Shown: in pieces, positions 36,314-49,300 of the stretch | How the letters are laid out: each line of letters opens with the position of its first letter | Position numbering within the stretch: the stretch's first letter is position 1 | NCBI GenBank assembly: GCA_963662175.1 | Contig: OY759218.1 | Coordinates: 992,001-1,056,000, forward strand | Source of the DNA: Aradus depressus | Taxonomy: Eukaryota; Arthropoda; Insecta; Hemiptera; Aradidae | Length of the DNA stretch: 64,000 bases | Direction: 5' to 3' | Notes under the pieces: generated by a model | What the model was told of the DNA's origin: nothing | Database searches by the model: none | What the model saw: the letters and a program-made list of their open reading frames with translations, nothing else | Program-made: the position numbers and the translations under genes

Positions 36314-39300
36314 CCATAGAGTGTGCTGGTTTCGGATTATGCCAACGTCAGCACAACGTTCAGACTGACTTTAAATATGGTGACACCGATCCACTATGGA
36401 AGAAAAATGCCCAAAAAAAAAAGATGTATGTATAGATATGAACACAAATTAAAACTTGTGTACATTGTGATATAATCTATATTAATAAAGCTGAAACGGG
36501 GTTTGTTTGTTTGTTTGTATGTTTGTTTGTATGTATGTATATATGTATGTATGTATGTTTGTTCCAGCATCACGCCCAAACCGCTGGACGGATTTTTATG
36601 AAACTTCCCATGTAGCATTTTTTTGAGCCCGATTGAATAATAGGCTATGTGGCGTCCCAAAATGTTGATCGGGAGGGGGGGTTGTAAGGGGGGCCTAAGT
36701 ATATAAATAGTGCTAACTCATTAACTAATGGTCAAATTGTCATGAAATTTCACACGTAGTCTTTTCAAAAGCCAAACAGGAAAAAAAGGTGTGTGGCGTC
36801 CCAAAGTTTTGAACGGGAGGGGGGGTTGTGGGGGGGCCTAAGTATAAATATAGAGCTAACTCATGAACTAATGGGCGAATCGTCATGAAATTTCACATGT
36901 AGTATTCTTAAAAGCCAAACAGGAAAAAAAAGTTGTGTGGCGTCCCAAAGTTTTGAACGGGAGGGGGGGTTGTGGGGGGGCCTAAGTATAAATATAGAGC
37001 TAACTCTTTAACAGTTGGTCGGATTGTCACGAAGTTTCACATGTAGTATTCCTGAAGACCAAATAAAAAAAATAGGCGGTGTGACGGCTCAAAATTTTTT
37101 ACGGGAGGGGGGTAGTGGGGGGGCCTAAGTATAAATATAGAGCTAACTCATGAACTAATGGGCGAATCGTCATGAAATTTCACATGTAGTATTCTTAAAA
37201 GCCAAACAGGAAAAAAAAGTTGTGTGGCGTCCCAAAGTTTTGAACGGGAGGGGGGGTTGTGGGGGGGCCTAAGTATAAATATAGAGCTAACTCTTTAACG
37301 GTTGGTCGGACTGTCACGAAATTTCACATGGAGTATTCCTGAAGACCAAATAGAAAAATAGGCGTTGTGACGGCTCAAAATTTTTTACGGGAGGGGGGGG
37401 TAGTGGGGGGGCCTAAGTATAAATATAGAGCTAACTCATTAACTAATGGGCGAATCGTCATGAAATTTCACATGTAGTATTTTTAAAAGCCAAATAGGAA
37501 AAAAAGGTGTGTGGCGTCCCAAAGTTTTGAACGGGAGGGGGGGTTGTGGGGGGGTGTACTAACTATTTATATTAATAAAGCTGAAACGGGGTTTGTTTGT
37601 TTGTTTGTATGTATGTTTGTTCCAGCATCACGCCCAAACCGCTGGACGGATTTTTATGAAACTGCCCATGTAGCATTCTTTTGAGTCCGATTGAATAATA
37701 GGCTATGTGGCGTCCCAAAATTTTGATCGGGAGGGGGGGTTGTAAGGGGGGCCTAAGTATATAAATAGTGCTAACTCATTAACTAATGGGCGAATTGTCA
37801 TGAAATTTTACAGGTAGTCTTTTTAAAAGCCAAACAAGAAAAAAAGGTGTGTGGCGTCCCAAAGTTTTGATCGGGAGGGGGGGTTGTAGGGGGGGGCTAA
37901 GTATAAATATAGAGCTAACTCATTAACTAATGGGCGAATTGTCATGAAATTTCACACGTAGTCTTTCTAAAAGCCAAGTAGGAAAAAAAGGTGTGTGGCG
38001 TCCCAAAGTTTTGTACGGGAGGGGGGGTTGTGGGGGGGCCTAAGTGTAAATATAGAGCTAACTCATTAACTAATGGGCGAATCGTCATGAAATTTCATGT
38101 AGTATTTTTAAAAGCCGAATAGGAAAAAAAGGTGTGTGGCGTCCCAAAGTTTTGAACGGGAGGGGGGGTTGTGGGGGGGCCTAAGTATAAATATAGAACT
38201 AACTCATTAACTAATGGGCGAATCGTCATGAAATTTCACGTAGTACTTTTAAAAGCCAAATAGGAAAAAAAGGTGTGTGGTGTCCCAAAGTTTTGAACGG
38301 GAGGGGGGGTTGTGGGGGGGCCTAAGTATAAATATAGAGCTAATTCTTTTACGGTTGGTCGGATTGTCACGAAATTTCACATGGAGTATTCCTGAAGGCC
38401 AAATAGAAAAATAAGGTGTGTGGCGTCCCAAAGTTTTGAACGGGAGGGGGGGTTGTGGGGGGGCCTAAGTATAAATATAGAGCTAACTCTTTAACAGTTG
38501 GTCGCATTGTCACGAAGTTTCACATGTAGTATTCCTGAAGACCAAATAAAAAAATAGGCGGTGTGACGGCTCAAAATTTTTTACGGGAGGGGGGGTAGTG
38601 GGGGGGCCTAAGTATAAATATAGAGCTAACTCATTAACTAATGAGCGAATCGTCATGAAATTTCACATGTAGTATTTTTAAAAGCCAAATAGGAAAAAAA
38701 GGTGTGTGGCGTCCCAAAGTTTTGAACGGGAGGGGGGGTTGTGGGGGGGCCTAAGTACAAATATAGAGCTAACTCTTTAACAGTTGGTCGGATTGTCACG
38801 AAGTTTCACATGTAGTATTCCTGAAGACCAAATAAAAAAATAGGCGGTGTGACGGCTCAAAATTTTTTACGGGAGGGGGGTAGTGGGGGGGGCTAAGTAT
38901 AAATATAGAGCTAACTCATGAACTAATGGGCGAATCGTCATGAAATTTCACATGTAGTATTCTTAAAAGCCAAACAGGAAAAAAAAGTTGTGTGGCGTCC
39001 CAAAGTTTTGAACGGGAGGGGGGGTTGTGGGGGGGCCTAAGTATAAATATAGAGCTAACTCATGAACTAATGGGCGAATCGTCATGAAATTTCACATGTA
39101 GTATTCTTAAAAGCCAAACAGGAAAAAAAAGTTGTGTGGCGTCCCAAAGTTTTGAACGGGAGGGGGGGTTGTGGGGGGGCCTAAGTATAAATATAGAGCT
39201 AACTCTTTAACAGTTGGTCGGATTGTCACGAAGTTTCACATGTAGTATTCCTGAAGACCAAATAAAAAAAATAGGCGGTGTGACGGCTCAAAATTTTTTA

Positions 39301-39939
39301 CGGGAGGGGGGTAGTGGGGGGGGCTAAGTATAAATATAGAGCTAACTCATTAACTAATGGGCGAATCGTCATGAAAAGCCAAATAGGAAAAAAAGGTGTG
39401 TGGCGTCCCAAAGTTTTGAACGGGAGGGAGGGTTGTGGGGGGGCCTAAGTATAAATATAGAGCTAACTCTTTAATGGTTGGTCGGACTGTCACGAAATTT
39501 CACATGGAGTATTCCTGAAGACCAAATAGAAAAATAGGCGTTGTGACGGCTAAAAATTTTTTACGGGAGGGGGGGGTAGTGGGGGGGCCTAAGTATAAAT
39601 ATAGAGCTAACTCATTAACTAATGGGCGAATCGTCATGAAATTTCACATGTAGTATTTTTAAAAGCCAAATAGGAAAAAAAGGTGTGTGGCGTCCCAAAG
39701 TTTTGAACGGGAGGGGGGGTTGTGGGGGGGTGTACTAACTATTTATATTAATAAAGCTGAAACGGGGTTTGTTTGTTTGTTTGTATGTATGTTTGTTCCA
39801 GCATCACGCCCAAACCGCTGGACGGATTTTTATGAAACTGCCCATGTAGCATTCTTTTGAGTCCGATTGAATAATAGGCTATGTGGCGTCCCAAAATTTT
39901 GATCGGGAGGGGGGGTTGTAAGGGGGGCCTAAGTATATA

Positions 39940-41215
39940 AATAGTGCTAACTCATTAACTAATGGGCGAATTGTCATGAAATTTTACAGGTAGTCTTTTT
40001 AAAAGCCAAACAAGAAAAAAAGGTGTGTGGCGTCCCAAAGTTTTGATCGGGAGGGGGGGTTGTAGGGGGGGCCTAAGTATATAAATAGTGCTAACTCATT
40101 AACTAATGGTCAAATTGTCATGAAATTTCACACGTAGTCTTTTCAAAAGCCAAACAGGAAAAAAAGGTGTGTGGCGTCCCAAAGTTTTGAACGAGAGGGG
40201 GGGTTGTGGGGGGGCCTAAGTATAAATATAGAGCTAACTCATGAACTAATGGGCGAATCGTCTTGAAATTTCACATGTAGTATTTTAAAAGCCAAATAGG
40301 AAAAAAAGGTGTGTGGCGTCCCAAAGTTTTGAACGGAAGGGGGGGTTGTGGGGAGGCCTAAGTATAAATATAGAGCTAACTCTTTAACAGTTGGTCGGAT
40401 TGTCACGAAGTTTCACATGTAGTATTCCTGAAGACCAAATAAAAAAAATAGGCGGTGTGACGGCTCAAAATTTTTTATGGGAGGGGGGTAGTGGGGGGGC
40501 CTAAGTATAAATATAGAGCTAACTCATTAACTAATGGGCGAATCGTCATGAAAAGCCAAATAGGAAAAAAAGGTGTGTGGCGTCCCAAAGTTTTGAACGG
40601 GAGGGAGGGTTGTGAGGGGGCCTAAGTATAAATATAGAGCTAACTCTTTAACGGTTGGTCGGATTGTCACGAAATTTCACATGGAGTATTCCTGAAGACC
40701 AAAAAGAAAAATAGGCGGTGTGACGGCTCAAAATTTTTTACGGGAGGGGGGGGGGTAGTGGGGGGGCCTAAGTATAAATATAGAGCTAACTCATTAACTA
40801 ATGGGCGAATCGTCATGAAATTTCACATGTAGTATTTTTAAAAGCCAAATAGGAAAAAAAGGTGTGTGGCGTCCCAAAGTTTTGAACGGGAGGGGGGGTT
40901 GTGGGGGGGCCTAAGTATAAATATAGAGCTAACTCTTTAACGGTTGGTCGGATTGTCACGAAATTTCACATGGAGTATTCCTGAAGACCAAATAGAAAAA
41001 TAGGCGGTGTGACGGCTCAAAATTTTTTACGGGAGGGGGGAGGGTAGTGGGGGGGCCTAAGTATAAATATAGAGCTAACTCATTAACTAATGGGCGAATC
41101 GTCATGAAATTTCACATGTAGTATTTTTAAAAGCCAAATAAGAAAAAAAGGTGTGTGGCGTCCCAAAGTTTTGAACGGGAGGGGGGGTTGTGGGGGGTGT
41201 ACTAACTATTTATAT
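39940..41215 (+). repeat. About 1.32-kb tandem duplication inside composite 2, copy 1
   Basis: A series of private variants recurs about 1323 bp downstream: TTTGAACGAGAGGGGGGG (40191 and 41514), ATCGTCTTGAAATTTC, GAACGGAAGGGGGGG, TTTTTTATGGGAGG, GGTTGTGAGGGGGCC, and a restart of the 5' module with GTTCCAGCATCGCGCCC. The unit covers about eight G-rich repeats plus one 5' module. The length match to three 441-bp monomers is coincidental because the sequence is unrelated. Confidence 0.88.
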
Positions 41216-41261
41216 TAATAAAGCTGAAACGGGGTTTGTTTGTTTGTTTGTATGTATGTTT

Positions 41262-42600
41262 GTTCCAGCATCGCGCCCAAACCGCTGGACGGATTTTTAT
41301 GAAACTGCCCATGTAGCATTCTTTTGAGCCCGATTGAATAATAGGCTATGTGGCGTCCCAAAATTTTGATCGGGAGGGGGGGTTGTAAGGGGGGCCTAAG
41401 TATATAAATAGTGCTAACTCATTAACTAATGGTCAAATTGTCATGAAATTTCACACGTAGTCTTTTCAAAAGCCAAACAGGAAAAAAAGGTGTGTGGCGT
41501 CCCAAAGTTTTGAACGAGAGGGGGGGTTGTGGGGGGGCCTAAGTATAAATATAGAGCTAACTCATGAACTAATGGGCGAATCGTCTTGAAATTTCACATG
41601 TAGTATTTTAAAAGCCAAATAGGAAAAAAAGGTGTGTGGCGTCCCAAAGTTTTGAACGGAAGGGGGGGTTGTGGGGAGGCCTAAGTATAAATATAGAGCT
41701 AACTCTTTAACAGTTGGTCGGATTGTCACGAAGTTTCACATGTAGTATTCCTGAAGACCAAATAAAAAAAATAGGCGGTGTGACGGCTCAAAATTTTTTA
41801 TGGGAGGGGGGTAGTGGGGGGGCCTAAGTATAAATATAGAGCTAACTCATTAACTAATGGGCGAATCGTCATGAAAAGCCAAATAGGAAAAAAAGGTGTG
41901 TGGCGTCCCAAAGTTTTGAACGGGAGGGAGGGTTGTGAGGGGGCCTAAGTATAAATATAGAGCTAACTCTTTAACGGTTGGTCGGATTGTCACGAAATTT
42001 CACATGGAGTATTCCTGAAGACCAAAAAGAAAAATAGGCGGTGTGACGGCTCAAAATTTTTTACGGGAGGGGGGGGGTAGTGGGGGGGCCTAAGTATAAA
42101 TATAGAGCTAACTCATTAACTAATGGGCGAATCGTCATGAAATTTCACATGTAGTATTTTTAAAAGCCAAATAGGAAAAAAAGGTGTGTGGCGTCCCAAA
42201 GTTTTGAACGGGAGGGGGGGTTGTGGGGGGGCCTAAGTATAAATATAGAGCTAACTCTTTAACGGTTGGTCGGATTGTCACGAAATTTCACATGGAGTAT
42301 TCCTGAAGACCAAATAGAAAAATAGGCGGTGTGACGGCTCAAAATTTTTTACGGGAGGGGGGAGGGTAGTGGGGGGGCCTAAGTATAAATATAGAGCTAA
42401 CTCATTAACTAATGGGCGAATCGTCATGAAATTTCACATGTAGTATTTTTAAAAGCCAAATAAGAAAAAAAGGTGTGTGGCGTCCCAAAGTTTTGAACGG
42501 GAGGGGGGGTTGTGGGGGGTGTACTAACTATTTATATTAATAAAGCTGAAACGGGGTTTGTTTGTTTGTTTGTATGTATGTTTGTTCCAGCATCGCGCCC
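41262..42600 (+). repeat. About 1.32-kb tandem duplication inside composite 2, copy 2
   Basis: This downstream copy of the block above is nearly identical, differing mainly in the length of G-runs (for example 40741 against 42065). Near-identity in a slippage-prone sequence implies a recent event. Confidence 0.85.
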
Positions 42601-44084
42601 AAACCGCTGGACGGATTTTTATGAAACTGCCCATGTAGCATTCTTTTGAGCCCGATTGAATAATAGGCTATGTGGCGTCCCAAAATTTTGATCGGGAGGG
42701 GGGTTGTAAGGGGGGCCTAAGTATATAAATAGTGCTAACTCATTAACTAATGGGCGAATTGTCATGAAATTTTACAGGTAGTCTTTTTAAAAGCCAAACA
42801 AGAAAAAAAGGTGTGTGGCGTCCCAAAGTTTTGATTGGGAGGGGGGGTTGTAAGGGGGTCCTAAGTATAAATATAGAGCTATCTCATTAACTAATGGGCG
42901 AATTGTCATGAAATTTCACACGTAGTCTTTTTAAAAGCCAAGTAGGAAAAAAAGGTGTGTGGCGTCCCAAAGTTTTTTACGGGAGGGGGGGGGTTGTGAG
43001 GGGGCCTAAGTATAAATATAGAGCTAACTCATTAACTAATGGGCGAATCGTCATGAAATTTCACGTAGTATTTTTAAAAGCCAAATAGGAAAAAAAGGTG
43101 TGTAGCGTCCCAAAGTTTTGAACGGGAGGGGGGGTTGTGGGGGGCCTAAGTATAAATATAGAGCTAATTCTTTAACGGTTGGTCGGATTGTCACGAAATT
43201 TCACATGGAGTATTCCTGAAGGCCAAATAGAAAAATAAGGTGTGTGGCGTCCCAAAGTTTTGAACGGGAGGGGGGGTTGTGGGGGGGCCTAAGTATAAAT
43301 GTGGAGCTAACTCTTTAACAGTTGGTCGCATTGTCACGAAGTTTCACATGTAGTATTCCTGAAGACCAAATAAAAAAATAGGCGGTGTGACGGCTCAAAA
43401 TTTTTTACGGAAGGGGGGGTTGTGGGGGGGCCTAAGTATATATATAGAGCTAACTCATTAACTAATGGGCGAATCGTCATGAAATTTCACATGTAGTATT
43501 TTTAAAAGCCAAATAGGAAAAAAAGGTGTGTGGCGTCCCAAAGTTTTGAACGGGAGGGGGGGTTGTGGGGGGCCAAAGTATAAATATAGAGCTAACTCTT
43601 TAACGGTTGGTCGGATTGTCGCGAAATTTTACATGGAGTATTCCTGAAGGCCAAAAAGAAAAATAAGGTGTGTGGCGTTCAAAAGTTTTGATCGGGAGGG
43701 GGGGTTGTAAGGGGGGCCTACGTATATAAATAGTGCTAACTCATTAACTAATGGTCGAATTGTCATGAAATTTCACATGTAGTATTTTTAAAAGCCAAAT
43801 AGGAAAATAAGGTGTGTGGCGTTCCAAGGTTTTGATCGGGAGGGGGGGTTGTAAGGGGGGCCTACGTATATAAATAGTGCTAACTCATTAACTAATGGTC
43901 GAATTGTCATGAAATTTCACATGTAGTATTCCTAAAGGTCAAATAGAAATATTAGGTGTGTGACGGCCCAAAATTTTGAACAGGAAGGAGGGTTGTGGGG
44001 GGGGCTAAATATACATATAGAGTTAGCTCATTAACGGTTGGTCGTATTGTCATGAATTGGATTGTCATGAATTTCACATGTAGT

Positions 44085-44724
44085 AGTAGTAACTATGTAT
44101 TCGCTGTGGGGTTCACTGTTGCAAGACATTTACTAGCTGTGATGTCCAGCGTTCCTAATATCGTACTAGCTGTGGGGTCCGCTGTTGCAAGGTACTTACT
44201 AGCTGTAGTGCTCAGCCCCAGCGTTCCTAACTATGTACTGGCTGTGAGGTTCGCTGTTGCAAGGCACCTATAAGACATTTACTAACTGTAATTCCCAGCG
44301 TATGTAACTACATACTAGCTGTGGGGTCCGCTGTTGCAAGGCACTTAATAGCTGTGATGCCCAGCGTTCCTAACTTCGTACTAGCTGTGGGGTCCGCTGT
44401 TGCGAGGCACATACTAGCTGTGGTGACCAGCGTTCCTAACTACGTACTAGCTGTTGGGTCCGCCGTCGCAAGGCACATACTAGCTATGATGCCCAGCATT
44501 CCCTACTACGTACTAGCTGTGGTGCTCAGCGTTGCAAGCCACATACTAGCTGTGGTCACAAACGTTCTTAAGTACGCACTGACTAGGACGTCCAGCGATG
44601 CTAAGTATTCACTAGGTGTGGCTTCCGCCGTTGAAAGGCGCATACTAGCTGTGGTGCCCAGGGGTCCTAAAAACTTACTAGCGTTACAACAGCTGAAGGA
44701 CTATAAGCCTTATTCCGTATGAAT
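44085..44724 (+). repeat. 66-bp minisatellite in composite 2
   Basis: This array is a near-identical copy of 24966-25605, with one visible change (GTGAGGTTCGCTG at 44245). It carries the same 22-codon periodic open frame and the same ending (GTTACAACAGCTGAAGG). It forms part of the segmental duplication. Confidence 0.9.
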
Positions 44725-44802
44725 AATTGAAAATTATAACATCATGAATGTACTGTCGAGGAACTGAATAGCGTTATAGAATATATTGGGAGAAAAATCA
44801 AA

Positions 44803-44833
44803 GTTCCCCGGGCAACGCCGGGTATAACTGCTA
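44803..44833 (+). other. Composite 2 3' hairpin end
   Basis: GTTCCCCGGGCAACGCCGGG followed by TATAACTGCTA, with the CCCGG/CCGGG stem. Satellite resumes as TAGATTTAATATTTG, as at all other composite ends. Confidence 0.9.
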
Positions 44834-46359
44834 TAGATTTAATATTTGTTAAAAATGATAGAGAACGACCGGATTATCTGAATCCTACACAAAAATCAAA
44901 ATAAAAATGTTTTTCAAAAAATTCACGCTATTTAACGGTTTATAGGCTTAATAATTGTTAAAACTGATACGACAGAATCAGATATATCCGAAAAGTCCCA
45001 TCCGACGGACGACGTGTTCAAGGCTATTTTCAACCTAAGTGAAATTTCACCTAACCAGGTTTATTTACATAACATACGTCTCATTATCGAGTACCTCACA
45101 TTCGAAAAAGCCCCGGATCATCGCTTAAAGTCCCATCCGAAGGACGACGTGCTCAAAGTGTTTTTTAACTTCCCGATTGAAACATCTGACCTAAGTGCCT
45201 CAGCTAGATTTCTAAGTGGCGATCCTCAGCTCGGTAGACTCCATTCTTGAAATTTCTCGCTTTTTAACGGTTTATAGATTTAATATTTGTTAAAACTGAT
45301 AGAGAACGACCGGATTATCTGAATCCTACACAAAAATCAAAATAAAAATGTTTTTCTAAAAATTTGAGCTATTTAACGGTTTATAGGCTTAATAATTGTT
45401 AAAACTGATACGAGAGATTCAGATTTATCCGGAAAGTCCCATCCGAAGGACGACGTGCTCAAGGCTATTTTCAACCTAAGTGATATTTCACCTACCCAGG
45501 TTTATTTACATAACATACGTCTCATTATCGAGTACCTCACATTCGAAAAAGACCTGGATCATCGCTTAAAGTCCCATCCGAAGGACGACGTGCTCAAGGC
45601 TATTTTCAACCTAAGTGAAATTTCACCTACCCAGGTTTATTTACATAACATACGTCTCATTATCGAGTACCTCACATTCGAAAAAGTCCTGGAACATCGC
45701 ATAAAGTCCCATCCGAAGGACGACGTGCTCATAGTTATTTTTCACTTCCCGATTAAAACATCTGACCTAAGTGCCTCAGCTAGATTACTAAGTGGCGATC
45801 CTGAGCTCGGTAGACTCCATTCTTCAAATTTCTCGCTTTTTAACGGTTTATAGATTAAATATTTGTTAAAACTGATAGAGAACGACCGGATTATCTGAAT
45901 CCTACACAAAAATCAAAATAAAAATGTTTTTCAAAAAATTTGCGCTATTTAACGGTTTATAGGCCTAATAATTGTTAAAACTGATACGACAGATTCAGAT
46001 TTATCCGGAAAGTCCCATCCGAAGGACGACGTGCTCAAGGCTTTCAACCTAAGTAGAAATTGACCTACCCAGGTTTATTTACATAACATACGTCTCATTA
46101 TCGAGTACCTCACATTCGAAAAAGCCCTGGATCATCGCTTAAAGTCCCATCCGAAGGACGACGTGCTCAAAGTGTTTTTTAACTTCCCGATTGAAACATC
46201 TGACCTAAGTGCCTCAGCTAGATTTCTAAGTGGCGATCCTCAGCTCGGTAGACTCCATTCTTCAAATTTCTCGCTTTTTAACGGTTTATAGATTTAATAT
46301 TTGTTAAAACTGATACGAGAGATTCAGATTTATCCGGAAAGTCCCATCCGAAGGACGAC

Positions 46360-49300
46360 GTGCTCAAGGCTATGTTCAACCTAAGTGATATTTCACCTAC
46401 CCAGGTTTATTTACATAACATACGTCTCATTATCGAGTACCTCACATTCGAAAAAGCCCTGGATCATCGCTTAAAGTCCCATCCGAAGGACGACGTGCTC
46501 AAAGTGTTTTTTAACTTCCCGATTGAAACATCTGACCTAAGTGCCTCAGCTAGATTTCTAAGTGGCGATCCTCAGCTCGGTAGACTCCATTCATGAAATT
46601 TCTCGCTTTTTAACGGTTTATAGATTTAATATTTGTTAAAACTGATAGAGAACGACCGGATTATCTGAATCCTACACAAAAATCAAAATAAAAATGTTTT
46701 TCTAAAAATTTGAGCTATTTAACGGTTTATAGGCCTAATAATTGTTAAAACTGATACGAGAGATTCAGATTTATCCGGAAAGTCCCATCCGAAGGACGAC
46801 GTGCTCAAGGCTATTTTCAACCTAAGTGATATTTCACCTACCCAGGTTTATTTACATAACATACGTCTCATTATCGAGTACCTCACATTCGAAAAAGCCC
46901 TGGATCATCGCTTAAAGTCCCATCCGAAGGACGACGTGCTCAAAGTGTTTTTTAACTTCCCGATTGAAACATCTGACCTAAGTGCCTCAACTAGATTTCT
47001 AAGTGGCGATCCTGAGCTCGGTAGACTCCATTCTTGAAATTTCTCGCTTTTTAACGGTTTATAGATTTAATATTTGTTAAAACTGATAGAGAACGACCGG
47101 ATTATCTGAATCCTACACAAAAATCAAAATAAAAATGTTTTTCGAAAAATTTGCGCTATTTAACGGTTTATAGGCTTAATAATTGTTAAAACTGATACGA
47201 CAGATTCAGATTTATCCGGAAAGTCCCATCCGAAGGACGACGTGCTCAAGGCTATTTTCAACCTAAGTGAAATTTCACCTACCCAGGTTTATTTACATAA
47301 CATACGTCTCATTATCGAGTACCTCACATTCGAAAAAGTCCTGGAACATCGCATAAAGTCCCATCCGAAGGACGACGTGCTCATAGTTATTTTTCACTTC
47401 CCGATTAAAACATCTGACCTAAGTGCCTCAGCTAGATTACTAAGTGGCGATCCTGAGCTCGGTAGACTCCATTCTTGAAATTTCTCGCTTTTTAACGTTT
47501 TATAGATTTAATATTTGTTAAAACTGATAGAGAACGACCGGATTATCTGAATCCTACACAAAAATCAAAATAAAAATGTTTTTCGAAAAATTTGCGCTAT
47601 TTAACGGTTTATAGGCTTAATAATTGTTAAAACTGATACGACAGATTCAGATTTATCCGGAAAGTCCCATCCGAAGGACGACGTGCTCAAGGCTATTTTC
47701 AACCTAAGTGAAATTTCACCTACCCAGGTTTATTTACATAACATACGTCTCATTATCGAGTACCTCACATTCGAAAAAGTCCTGGAACATCGCATAAAGT
47801 CCCATCCGAAGGACGACGTGCTCATAGTTATTTTTCACTTCCCGATTAAAACATCTGACCTAAGTGCCTCAGCTAGATTACTAAGTGGCGATCCTGAGCT
47901 CGGTAGACTCCATTCTTCACATTTCTCGCTTTTTAACGGTTTATAGATTAAATATTTGTTAAAACTGATAGAGAACGACCGGATTATCTGAATCCTACAC
48001 AAAAATCAAAATAAAAATGTTTTTCAAAAAATTTGCGCTATTTAACGGTTTATAGGCCTAATAATTGTTAAAACTGATACGACAGATTCAGATTTATCCG
48101 GAAAGTCCCATCCGAAGGACGACGTGCTCAAGGCTTTCAACCTAAGTAGAAATTGACCTACCCAGGTTTATTTACATAACATACGTCTCATTATCGAGTA
48201 CCTCACATTCGAAAAAGCCCTGGATCATCGCTTAAAGTCCCATCCGAAGGACGACGTGCTCAAAGTGTTTTTTAACTTCCCGATTGAAACATCTGACCTA
48301 AGTGCCTCAGCTAGATTTCTAAGTGGCGATCCTCAGCTCGGTAGACTCCATTCTTCAAATTTCTCGCTTTTTAACGGTTTATAGATTTAATATTTGTTAA
48401 AACTGATACGAGAGATTCAGATTTATCCGGAAAGTCCCATCCGAAGGACGACGTGCTCAAGGCTATGTTCAACCTAAGTGATATTTCACCTACCCAGGTT
48501 TATTTACATAACATACGTCTCATTATCGAGTACCTCACATTCGAAAAAGCCCTGGATCATCGCTTAAAGTCCCATCCGAAGGACGACGTGCTCAAAGTGT
48601 TTTTTAACTTCCCGATTGAAACATCTGACCTAAGTGCCTCAGCTAGATTTCTAAGTGGCGATCCTCAGCTCGGTAGACTCCATTCTTGAAATTTCTCGCT
48701 TTTTAACGGTTTATAGATTTAATATTTGTTAAAACTGATAGAGAACGACCGGATTATCTGAATCCTACACAAAAATCAAAATAAAAATGTTTTTCTAAAA
48801 ATTTGAGCTATTTAACGGTTTATAGGCCTAATAATTGTTAAAACTGATACGAGAGATTCAGATTTATCCGGAAAGTCCCATCCGAAGGACGACGTGCTCA
48901 AGGCTATTTTCAACCTAAGTGATATTTCACCTACCCAGGTTTATTTACATAACATACGTCTCATTATCGAGTACCTCACATTCGAAAAAGCCCTGGATCA
49001 TCGCTTAAAGTCCCATCCGAAGGACGACGTGCTCAAAGTGTTTTTTAACTTCCCGATTGAAACATCTGACCTAAGTGCCTCAACTAGATTTCTAAGTGGC
49101 GATCCTGAGCTCGGTAGACTCCATTCTTGAAATTTCTCGCTTTTTAACGGTTTATAGATTTAATATTTGTTAAAACTGATAGAGAACGACCGGATTATCT
49201 GAATCCTACACAAAAATCAAAATAAAAATGTTTTTCGAAAAATTTGCGCTATTTAACGGTTTATAGGCTTAATAATTGTTAAAACTGATACGACAGATTC

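Larger units (their letters stand above)
36660..44050 (+). repeat. G-rich minisatellite array of about 50 units (about 142 bp each)
   Basis: Two main flavours alternate irregularly. The first has GTGTGTGGCGTCCCAAAG and GTTTTGAACGGGAGGGGGGG TTGT. The second has GCGGTGTGACGGCTCAAAAT and TTTTTACGGGAGGGGGG TAGT. Both continue into G6-7 and CCTAAGTATAAATATAGAGC. Some units lose about 20 bp around the palindrome (GTCATGAAAAGCCAAATAGG at 39369, 40547 and 41868). All G-runs are on the + strand. The copy number is my estimate from length. No gene is seen in the 7.4 kb. Confidence 0.9.
36314..44833 (+). mobile_element. Composite interrupter 2, massively expanded (8.5 kb)
   Basis: It has the same left arm, 5' module (36476), G-rich units, 66-bp minisatellite, tail and hairpin as composite 1, but the G-rich section is several times longer (36660-44050) and contains four more restarts of the 5' module (37566, 39742, 41209, 42531). 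No transposition protein is encoded; the open frames of 60-133 codons in it are repeat artefacts. The size difference among composites lies almost wholly in the G-rich section, so growth was internal tandem duplication. Confidence 0.75.

Noticed and set aside
39940..42600. Link between the 1.32-kb duplication in composite 2 and the 1323-bp satellite trimer
   Set aside because: Only the length agrees; the sequences are unrelated and the G-runs vary in length.
36660..44050. Telomeric repeat or telomere-adjacent G-rich array
   Set aside because: The G-runs are embedded in 142-bp units, and no TTAGG or TTAGGG tandem repeat is present.
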